Origin: an uncultured Lacibacter sp.
GTDB taxonomy: Bacteria > Bacteroidota > Bacteroidia > Chitinophagales > Chitinophagaceae
DNA: 7,928 nt
Assembly: GCF_946479605.1 (NCBI RefSeq)
Contig: NZ_CAMLGT010000180.1
Location: forward strand, 1-7,928
Direction: 5' to 3'
Shown: positions 1 to 5,455 of the stretch, one piece after another
How the letters are laid out: each line of letters opens with the position of its first letter
Position numbering within the stretch: position 1 is the stretch's first letter
Translations under genes and position numbers: made by a program
The notes under the pieces: model-generated
What the model was told of the DNA's origin: nothing
Database searches by the model: none
The model's input: the letters and a program-made list of their open reading frames with translations, nothing else

Positions 1-10
1 TTGATGTTGA

Positions 11-1081
11 ATTATTTTTTCAAATAATTTTTACTGTTGTAAAAAGCCGACCAATCCTCAACAACCTGGTGTAGATCTTTCAACGGTAAAGATCACTGCA
101 TTTCAGTTTTCAGAAACGGCTAATACATCCATCAACATCACACATCCTGTTATTTCAAACGGAACAGAAGTACAACAGGGTCGGATTGATCTTGTGATCC
201 CTTACGGATCAACAGGATTGCAATTAACACCGCTTGTAAGCAATTTTGAAAAACAGGGATTTACCATTTCGCCACAGTTGGGTGTAAAAACAGATTACCT
301 GAATAAAGAAGTTGTGTACACGATCAGCTCTACACAAAACCCGCAGCAGAAAGTACGTTATAAAGTAGTGGTGCAACAGGCGGAACCCGGGCCGCTTCAA
401 TTAACGAATGTAAAGTTTCTGCAATCAAAAAATGCGCAACTGAATGCAGATGTTGCTGCAGCACATGTGTTGCACGGCAGTGGTTCCATTGGTAAGGTAT
501 ATGTGTTTGTTCCTGCAGGAACCGACTTCCGCACATTAACTGCATCGCTTGAACATAATGGGGAAGAAGTAGTATTTACACAAAATGCAGCTGATGTTCC
601 TGCAAACAGTTCAACTGTTTATCCGCAAAATGGTCAGCAGTTGGATCTTGCTTATCCCAAAGGTTTTTATGTGGCAGTAAAACGTGGAAACGAGACAGTA
701 ACATACAGTATTGTGGTTGATGTGGCAAAGCCTATTGAGTTTACACAGAGTTTTGTAACGCTTGATCTTGCTGCGGGTGCCAATCACAATCTTAAAGCAG
801 GAGAGGTGGTGAACAAAGGAAACCGTCCGTTAACCATCACACAAATTGTACATACCGATCCTTCGCCTGCAAATTCGCCATTGCGTACGTTTGTATTAAT
901 TCCATCGGGCGGATTGTTGCCCGGCGCAAAAGCAGATGTTATGACAAGCTTTGATGCCAGTTTTCTTCCGGCAGGTACTTATGAAATTACAGCCAGGATG
1001 CGCCCCAACTTTGTGATGGAAAACGAAGTGCAAACCTTGCTGCAGCCTTCCAACTTTGCATTGAAAGTAAAATTGCAATAA
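11..1081 (+). CDS. DUF5018-like surface lipoprotein, 5' end disrupted or off-window
   Basis: The frame is open from just after a TGA at 8-10 to the TAA at 1079-1081, about 356 codons. It has no ATG, GTG or TTG before a GTG at 194, yet the protein-like sequence clearly begins much earlier, near a Cys-Cys-Lys-Lys at 35-46 that looks like the mature end of a lipoprotein (CKKPTNPQQPG). Two successive domains resemble the DUF5018 / bacterial Ig-like type: a 'lVIPYGS' strand and a closing 'VRYKVVVQQ' strand, then 'VYVFVPAGT' and a closing 'VTYSIVVDV'. A third C-terminal Ig-like domain follows (roughly 715-1078), with a 'VVNKGNRPLTI' segment. By family analogy this is a cell-surface lipoprotein with beta-sandwich domains, with unknown ligand. 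The missing start means either a frameshift near 8-40, a sequence error, or a start outside the window in another frame. The coding body is secure; the 5' boundary is not. Confidence 0.75.
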   Translation: MIFSNNFYCCKKPTNPQQPGVDLSTVKITAFQFSETANTSINITHPVISNGTEVQQGRIDLVIPYGSTGLQLTPLVSNFEKQGFTISPQLGVKTDYLNKEVVYTISSTQNPQQKVRYKVVVQQAEPGPLQLTNVKFLQSKNAQLNADVAAAHVLHGSGSIGKVYVFVPAGTDFRTLTASLEHNGEEVVFTQNAADVPANSSTVYPQNGQQLDLAYPKGFYVAVKRGNETVTYSIVVDVAKPIEFTQSFVTLDLAAGANHNLKAGEVVNKGNRPLTITQIVHTDPSPANSPLRTFVLIPSGGLLPGAKADVMTSFDASFLPAGTYEITARMRPNFVMENEVQTLLQPSNFALKVKLQ

Positions 1082-1091
1082 GCAGTTACAT

Positions 1092-1127
1092 AAACAAAAG
1101 GCTTGCACAACTGCAAGCCTTTTGTTT
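1092..1127. terminator. Bidirectional intrinsic terminator between convergent genes
   Basis: Positions 1092-1107 and 1112-1127 form a perfect 16-bp stem around a 4-base loop (CAAC). The inner part is GC-rich (GGCTTGCA). The outer part is an A-run on one side and a T-run on the other, so the hairpin would end with a U-rich tail read in either direction. It lies exactly between the stop codons of two convergent genes (1081 and 1144), where a shared terminator is expected. Confidence 0.88.
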
Positions 1128-1143
1128 TATTAGTTGATCATAA

Positions 1144-2064
1144 TCAATCTTTCAATTCAATCACACGTTCTTCAATATTTTCAATTCCTTCAGCAGTAAC
1201 TGTTTTGGTGGATATGCTGTAAATGACCCAGCCTGAATCATGTATCCTTGAACCGATGTTGATTTCGTTCACCAGGTTTTTAATACCCAGGTCTTTAGGT
1301 GCGGGCTTGCCGGTTTTTTTTGCCAGGTTGGTTACATAAGTTGTAACTGCTGCAAGCAGTTGTTTTTCATCAACCGATTGCTCAAATCTTACAATGTAGT
1401 TGTCATCTTCTGTATTGATCTCATCAAGGTAAATGGCAACATCAGCATCAAATGGTTTTGGGCCAAATACATTTGGTACCTGAATAGTAGCTTCTGTAAC
1501 ATCGCCCTTTGCATATTTACCGCCATGAAACGTGTAAAACTGTTGAATATCGTTAATGGCAATGGCTTCAATATTTTCTTTGCTGTTATAAATTTTGTAC
1601 ACTTCATCCATCACCTGTTTCATTTTCGGATCATTCTTAAATTCACTCAGCACCGTGTTAGATGTTTTGAGGATATGGTCCCTTACTTCCTGCCAGTTGA
1701 GTACTTCTTCAAAGCTGCCCATTTCATCTGTTTTAAAACGGATCTTCTTGCCCTGGTTCATCGTTTCAAGTTTCTGGTTAACAACCTCGCCACCTGTTGC
1801 CCGGTAATTGCTATAGGCCCACTCAATTATGTATGAATTGGCAGTAGAATCAATAATGGTAATATCAACATCGTAGGAGAGTTTTGATTTCGATACCGTA
1901 TCGCCTTCACGTATTTTGATCTTATCAATTGTAATGGTGTAACTCTGTTTTTCATTCTTTTCCCAATAGCCAATGGCCTGTACGGAAGAGTCTTTCAGGT
2001 TGATCTGTGCGTTTGCTGAGCAGGCAATGAGCAGAAGGGTAATGCTGGCAAAAAGTTGTTTCAT
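1144..2064 (-). CDS. Exported protein of unknown function (306 aa)
   Basis: I do not recognise a named family. The ATG at 2064 begins a typical export signal: Lys2, a hydrophobic stretch to about residue 14, then SANAQ. Cleavage could be by signal peptidase I after Ala19 (ANA/Q). However, residues 12-15 read L-I-A-C, a good lipobox, so a lipoprotein with Cys15 is also possible. The mature part alternates beta-rich stretches with charged, helix-like stretches, has no membrane segment, and is rich in Lys, Glu, Asp and Ile. It probably acts in the periplasm or at the envelope. It converges on the upstream plus-strand lipoprotein gene with a shared terminator, and is divergent from the LVIVD operon, with 170 bp between the two start codons. 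Start and reading frame are well supported; function is unknown. Confidence 0.85.
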   Translation of the reverse strand: MKQLFASITLLLIACSANAQINLKDSSVQAIGYWEKNEKQSYTITIDKIKIREGDTVSKSKLSYDVDITIIDSTANSYIIEWAYSNYRATGGEVVNQKLETMNQGKKIRFKTDEMGSFEEVLNWQEVRDHILKTSNTVLSEFKNDPKMKQVMDEVYKIYNSKENIEAIAINDIQQFYTFHGGKYAKGDVTEATIQVPNVFGPKPFDADVAIYLDEINTEDDNYIVRFEQSVDEKQLLAAVTTYVTNLAKKTGKPAPKDLGIKNLVNEINIGSRIHDSGWVIYSISTKTVTAEGIENIEERVIELKD

Positions 2065-2098
2065 GATGAATACGTTTGTCTTGGGTAAGCAGTTTTAA

Positions 2099-2106
2099 CA
2101 AAGTAA
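2099..2106 (-). promoter_or_regulatory. Possible -7 promoter box for the exported-protein gene
   Basis: Read on the minus strand this is TTACTTTG, seven of eight positions of the Bacteroidota -7 consensus TAnnTTTG, about 35 bases upstream of the ATG at 2064. I found no TTG at the expected -33 distance, so this is only a candidate. Confidence 0.25.
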
Positions 2107-2234
2107 ATCAAAAAAGTAAACGGCTGACCGGAATGTGGGTAACTGTCAAAAACTTTACTACCTTACCGTTGAAAATTTGCAACAATGATGCAGCGAATTG
2201 CGGCGTCAGGTAATCAATATGTAAAACACAGCTT

Positions 2235-2765
2235 ATGAGATATTCCCTGTTTGCGATCTTCCTTGTCTTAACTCTTGCCGCCTGCGACAATGTTTCAAAC
2301 TGGGGCAGCGCCGGTTGGCAGATATACAAACCTGTGTACGCCAAAGCCTCCGATCTTACAAATATTGGTACTGAACAGGCCAAACCCATTGCAAAGCCGG
2401 GCAAGGTATATGTTATTGGTGATCTGATGCTGCAGAACGATGTGAACACCGGTGTTCATTTCATCAATATCAGCGACCCGAAGAATCCCGTTAAACTTTC
2501 GTTCCTGCGTGTGCCCTTCAGCACCGAAATATCAGTAAAAGGAATTCACCTGTATGTAAATAATTTCAACGATCTGCTGGTGTTCAATATCAGCGACCCG
2601 TCCAATCCATCGCTGGTGAAGCGGATGGCCAATGTATTTCCTTATCACAACAGCGAATACCCGCCGGTGAGCAATACCTATTTTGAATGTGTTGATCCAA
2701 AGAAAGGAATTGTGATAGACTGGGTAGCAGTAAACGTTAACGAAGAACCTAAATGCAGACGCTAA
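2235..2765 (+). CDS. LVIVD-repeat lipoprotein, N-terminal-half type (176 aa)
   Basis: The ATG at 2235 opens a clear lipoprotein signal: Arg2, a hydrophobic core, and lipobox L-A-A-C at residues 14-17, followed by Asp18, with Cys17 as the lipidated residue. Two LVIVD-type beta-propeller repeats are visible, each marked by an 'ISDPxNP' turn (residues 79-85 and 119-125). A C-terminal segment with two cysteines follows ('ECVDPKKG' near 141, 'PKCRR' at the end). In the single-chain LVIVD lipoproteins I remember from Bacteroidota (roughly 400-450 aa), this material forms the N-terminal part of the protein, while the remaining blades here are in the next gene. It is first in a three-gene operon, 11 bp before the next start. 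Role: a surface or periplasmic propeller scaffold with unknown ligand. Only two repeats is too few to close a propeller alone. Confidence 0.88.
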   Translation: MRYSLFAIFLVLTLAACDNVSNWGSAGWQIYKPVYAKASDLTNIGTEQAKPIAKPGKVYVIGDLMLQNDVNTGVHFINISDPKNPVKLSFLRVPFSTEISVKGIHLYVNNFNDLLVFNISDPSNPSLVKRMANVFPYHNSEYPPVSNTYFECVDPKKGIVIDWVAVNVNEEPKCRR

Positions 2766-2776
2766 AACCATCACCT

Positions 2777-3538
2777 ATGCTTAAAAGTATCAAACTCATT
2801 TGCTGTGCCATCATCATTGCGTGCAGCTTTCTATATTGTTCAAAAGACAGCAGCGGAAACTTTGCCGGTGGTGCTCCCAGCGGACAAGGAGGTTCGCTTG
2901 CACGCTTTGCCATTGTGAATGATTACCTGTATGCCGTTGATGAAGAAAACCTGAGTGTGTTTTCCATCAGTAACCCTGCAAGTCCGCAATTGCTGCGTAC
3001 CATAAAAGTTGGTTTTGAAATTGAAACCATTTTTCCATTTAAAGACCGTTTGTTCATAGGCAGTACCAGTGTGGTGCATATTTTTTCCATTGCAGATCCT
3101 GCAAAACCAACAAAGCTGAGCCAGGCTATATCGCCTACGGTATTGCGCCGTTGCGATCCGGTAGTGGCAAAAGATAATGTTGCTTATGCTACGTTGCGGG
3201 TAAACGGGCCTTGTGGTGGTGCACAAAGTATTCTTGCCTGTTATGATATAACTGATATTGCAAACCCGGTACAGAAAGGAACCTTTAATGTAAGCGAGCC
3301 TTATGGTTTGGGTTATAAAGAAAATGTATTGTATGTGTGCGATAAGAATGTGGGTTTGCGTGTGTTTGATATTTCAAGCCCTTACTCACCTGTGCTCATA
3401 AAAACCATGCGTGAAAGCGATTGGTATATTGATGTGATACCTTATAACAATGTGCTTATTTGCTGGACAGCAACAGGCGCCATTCTGTACGATATTACTG
3501 ATAACCGTAACCCTGTATTACTTTCCTCCATACAATAG
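2777..3538 (+). CDS. LVIVD-repeat lipoprotein, C-terminal-half type (253 aa)
   Basis: I chose the ATG at 2777 over the in-frame ATG at 2753. It puts Lys3 and Lys6 directly before the hydrophobic signal core, and it does not overlap the upstream gene. The lipidated Cys is probably Cys21 (FLY-C, followed by SKD, a common Bacteroidota pattern), though Cys16 (IIA-C) has the more standard lipobox. A Gly/Ser-rich linker (about 25-40) precedes five LVIVD-type blades. Their turn motifs are SISNPASP (63-70), SIADPAKP (104-111), DITDIANP (157-164), DISSPYSP (198-205) and DITDNRNP (239-246). Cysteines at 126, 146 and 155 could form disulfides. Together with the two blades of the upstream lipoprotein the count is seven, a usual propeller number. 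The gene sits 11 bp after its partner and 7 bp before a barrel-like gene, so one transcript is likely. Confidence 0.9.
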   Translation: MLKSIKLICCAIIIACSFLYCSKDSSGNFAGGAPSGQGGSLARFAIVNDYLYAVDEENLSVFSISNPASPQLLRTIKVGFEIETIFPFKDRLFIGSTSVVHIFSIADPAKPTKLSQAISPTVLRRCDPVVAKDNVAYATLRVNGPCGGAQSILACYDITDIANPVQKGTFNVSEPYGLGYKENVLYVCDKNVGLRVFDISSPYSPVLIKTMRESDWYIDVIPYNNVLICWTATGAILYDITDNRNPVLLSSIQ

Positions 3539-3545
3539 CACCCGA

Positions 3546-4211
3546 ATGAAAAAAATACTTTGTGTACTGCTTGGCAGTATGTTGCTGCTGTCTGTTTATG
3601 CCCAAAACAAATCGGCATACAGTATGAAATATGATAAGCAGCTACGCTTTCAGCCGTTTGCATTATTGGATCCTTTTGAATCAAGCATCAAATTCGGGAT
3701 GGATAAAATGGTGCGTCCACGCATGGCGGTGGGAGCGGATGCGGCTGTTTATCTTACAGCAGAAGGGTTTTCGAAATGGGCGCCGGGCTTTGCAGTATCG
3801 CCACTTGTGCGTTGGTACACCGATGAAAAACTGAAAGGATTTTTTGAAACAGTGCTCACCTATAAACATACAGAGCGGAAAGAAACCGGCTGGCTGGGAA
3901 TGGATTGTGTGGATGGTGTATCGGCCTATGAAAAATATGATACGTACAAGCGCCGGAAAGATGTGCTTGATCTCAGCTTCCGGCTTGGTTACCGTGACCG
4001 TTTGTTTAAATCGGATAAATGGTGCATTGAAATGTTTGCGGGATTAGGGCTGCGTTATAAAATGCTTTCCATCAAATATGCAGAGCCAAATGTTTGTCTT
4101 GATATTGAAGAATCAGGTATTGATGCCATTGGTTACCTCGGTTCTACCATACCCGTTAATTACTTTTTTGTTTCAGTACCGGCGGGTATACGGTTTACGA
4201 GAAGATTGTGA
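3546..4211 (+). CDS. Outer-membrane beta-barrel-like protein, DUF3575-like (221 aa)
   Basis: The start at 3546 gives a standard Sec signal peptide (Lys2, Lys3, hydrophobic core, VYA/Q near residue 19), with no lipobox at the cleavage site. The mature protein is made of alternating, aromatic-rich beta strands. They are consistent with a small outer-membrane barrel: 'RFQPFALLDPFESSIKFG' early on, 'WCIEMFAGLGLRYK' around 149-162, and a final 'FVSVPAGIRFTRRL'. The strand pattern resembles DUF3575-type proteins, but I cannot confirm the family from sequence alone. It is the third gene of the LVIVD operon, only 7 bp after the preceding stop. This suggests it works with the two lipoproteins at the outer membrane; that is inference. 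Cys111 and Cys164 lie in probable loops. Confidence 0.85.
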   Translation: MKKILCVLLGSMLLLSVYAQNKSAYSMKYDKQLRFQPFALLDPFESSIKFGMDKMVRPRMAVGADAAVYLTAEGFSKWAPGFAVSPLVRWYTDEKLKGFFETVLTYKHTERKETGWLGMDCVDGVSAYEKYDTYKRRKDVLDLSFRLGYRDRLFKSDKWCIEMFAGLGLRYKMLSIKYAEPNVCLDIEESGIDAIGYLGSTIPVNYFFVSVPAGIRFTRRL

Positions 4212-4229
4212 GTTGTATTGCTAAGTTTA

Positions 4230-4254
4230 AAACAGATAACAGTGTTATCTGTTT
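4230..4254. terminator. Convergent AT-rich hairpin, probable terminator
   Basis: Positions 4230-4240 and 4244-4254 form a perfect 11-bp stem with a 3-base loop (AGT). Only three pairs are G-C, so the stem is weak. It lies just past the plus-strand stop at 4211, and it contains the TAA stop codon of the minus-strand gene at 4247-4245. Short T-rich runs occur on both sides. Its position between convergent genes supports a terminator; the AT-rich stem lowers confidence. Confidence 0.5.
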
Positions 4255-4793
4255 CTGTTGTAGGAGTATTTATTAAACGAAAGCTTATTAAAGTCTGATT
4301 TATTAAATAAGTTTTCTGTTGTTTTATTAGGGTCTGATATATGCCACGATAATCCGGCATCCCGTCGTAAATAAAAACTCTTGCTTTTTTGGTTGAATCC
4401 GAACGTAATAACCCTTGTCCATCGCCAACTGCTTCCTCCAAAGTGTTCAATGGAAAAATAACCGTTCTTGATAACAATGCGTTGATATGGGTCGCCATGT
4501 ATACCACCGCAACCCATACATAAAACAACACTGTCATTTCTTGCAATTAATTTGTATTCTCCAAGCTTGTTTCCCTGCAGGAGCAGAAGAGGCCTTGTTG
4601 TGTCAGTATTGAATTGCTCGTAATTATTTTTAAGGATCAATATTAAATCTCTGACTCCGTCTTTGTTTAAATCGCCGGAAGTACTGTCTAAGATTGTAAA
4701 CTCTTTTGGAATGATCTGATCTAGTGATTTATACTGCCCAAAAGAATTGTGCATCAAAAGACAAAAGAAAAAAAGAATCCATAGCTGTTTCAA
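4245..4793 (-). CDS. Exported protein with calcium-loop-like motif (182 aa), TTG start
   Basis: The best start is TTG at 4793. It gives a complete signal peptide (Lys2, the hydrophobic stretch WILFFFCLL, then NSFG/Q at 16-20), whereas the first in-frame ATG (codon 14) would cut the signal in half. Residues 41-49 read DLNKDGVRD, an EF-hand or FG-GAP-like Asp/Asn loop that usually binds calcium. Conserved-looking blocks follow: C-M-G-C-G-G at 92-97, IHGDPY at 98-103 and EHFGGSSWRW at 116-125. I recall similar exported single-domain proteins in many bacteria, with a 'GD-NxDGxxD' loop and a late 'HxGGSxxRW' block, but no established function. The Asn-rich C-terminal tail (about 158-182) looks less conserved. 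It stands alone, convergent with the LVIVD operon. Confidence 0.82.
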   Translation of the reverse strand: MKQLWILFFFCLLMHNSFGQYKSLDQIIPKEFTILDSTSGDLNKDGVRDLILILKNNYEQFNTDTTRPLLLLQGNKLGEYKLIARNDSVVLCMGCGGIHGDPYQRIVIKNGYFSIEHFGGSSWRWTRVITFGFNQKSKSFYLRRDAGLSWHISDPNKTTENLFNKSDFNKLSFNKYSYNRNR

Positions 4794-4905
4794 AATGGGG
4801 TGCTTTTTAATGTATATATTCTACCCGCTGTATAGTTGTTGCTAAAATAAGAAGATCGGAGGGTAATTGCTAAAAGAATGTATCATTAAATGAAGGAGCA
4901 CCAGA

Positions 4906-4921
4906 CGTTCCTGACGGAACG
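4906..4921. repeat. Palindrome CGTTCC-TGAC-GGAACG
   Basis: Perfect 6-bp arms surround a 4-base centre. The core (GTTCC...GGAAC) matches the core of the neighbouring inverted repeat (TTCCTACGGAA type), so it looks like another degenerate member of one intergenic repeat family. Confidence 0.6.
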
Positions 4922-4942
4922 CAATACATCTGCCTTTGTCTA

Positions 4943-5096
4943 TCTACCCATCAATTGCTCCTACGGAGAAGCTGTTGTTTGGCTGAATAGCTTTGTTCGA
5001 AAGAAATAGTTGATTGGTGTGCAAATCCATCTGATTCTATAAAGCATGCGCAATGCTGTTGTGCTTTTTGTTCCGTAGGAACAATTGCTTGGTAGA
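4943..5096. repeat. 26-bp inverted repeat pair around a 102-bp spacer
   Basis: The arms are 4943-4968 and 5071-5096. The second arm, read on the minus strand, matches the first at 22 of 26 positions by hand alignment. Shared blocks are TCTACC, CAATTG and TCCTACGGA. Each arm ends in its own small palindrome (CTCC-TAC-GGAG at 4958-4968; TTCC-GTA-GGAA at 5071-5081). The arrangement resembles a pair of REP-like elements in opposite orientation, or the ends of a small non-autonomous mobile unit. No transposase is present. Confidence 0.65.
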
Positions 5097-5117
5097 AAAA
5101 TGATGTTAAGTAATATT

Positions 5118-5132
5118 CGTGCCGGAGGTACG
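5118..5132. repeat. Imperfect palindrome CGTGCC-GGA-GGTACG
   Basis: Six-bp arms with one G-T type mismatch lie around GGA. Together with the adjacent TTCCGTAGGAA element it resembles the two-part intergenic repeats I remember from Chitinophagaceae and related genomes. In principle it could also act as a weak terminator for the minus-strand gene ending at 5155, but no T-run follows on that strand. Confidence 0.5.
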
Positions 5133-5154
5133 ATTGGAAAGTGGTTGTGAAGTG

Positions 5155-5406
5155 TTATTTCAAATTCCGTTCTTTTAAAAGTGCTTCCAATTCTTTGCTG
5201 TTTTGCTTTGAATTGTTAACCAGTTTGTAGATAAGAAACAAAGGAATAAGCGTTAAAAAGCCCCAGCTGTTTTTTACCACACTGTAAACGATGATGCCAA
5301 TAAGAAAGCCAATGAACACGGCATTCATGATGGTAGTTGACTTTGCTTTCTTTGCCTTGGCCAATAACTCCTGGTCGGTTAATTGTGATAGTTCTTTTTG
5401 TTTCAT
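5155..5406 (-). CDS. Small two-helix membrane protein (83 aa)
   Basis: I do not recognise a named family, although similar short proteins are common as hypotheticals in Bacteroidota. The ATG at 5406 is preferred. An upstream in-frame ATG at 5490 would add 28 residues read across the 3' end of the neighbouring ubiD gene. Residues 1-25 form a charged amphipathic helix (KQKELSQLTDQELLAKAKKAK). Two hydrophobic segments follow (about 26-44 and 48-63) with a short turn containing Asn46-Ser47-Trp48, then a charged C-terminal helix (KELEALLKERNLK). This suggests a small inner-membrane hairpin with both ends on the same side. It starts 49 bp after the ubiD stop on the same strand, so it is probably on the ubiD transcript; no functional link is shown. 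Confidence 0.75.
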   Translation of the reverse strand: MKQKELSQLTDQELLAKAKKAKSTTIMNAVFIGFLIGIIVYSVVKNSWGFLTLIPLFLIYKLVNNSKQNSKELEALLKERNLK

Positions 5407-5455
5407 TTCTAAATTTAATATGATGTTTTTATGCAGTTCTTTTGACTTGTAATTA

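Larger units (their letters stand above)
4794..5154. other. Intergenic region with clustered small palindromes
   Basis: This 361-bp gap has no credible gene on either strand: all frames are short and not protein-like. It separates two minus-strand genes. Its main content is a set of short palindromes plus a 26-bp inverted repeat pair, listed separately. A minus-strand CTAAAATA complement at 4842-4849 is a weak candidate for the promoter of the 4793 gene. I see no strong terminator for the gene ending at 5155. Confidence 0.7.

Noticed and set aside
1360..1836. Long plus-strand open frame (158 codons)
   Set aside because: It lies antisense inside the well-supported exported-protein gene at 1144-2064 and has no signal, motif or promoter of its own.
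2172..2179. AAAATTTG as -7 box for the LVIVD operon
   Set aside because: The match lacks the first T and has no -33 element; too weak in AT-rich sequence to list as a promoter.
2753..2776. Upstream ATG for the second LVIVD gene
   Set aside because: It overlaps the end of the first LVIVD gene and adds eight residues in front of an already complete lipoprotein signal peptide.
4988..4995. TAGCTTTG on the plus strand, an exact TAnnTTTG match
   Set aside because: No plus-strand gene follows for more than 2 kb and no -33 TTG is at the right distance; probably chance, although a small RNA start cannot be excluded.
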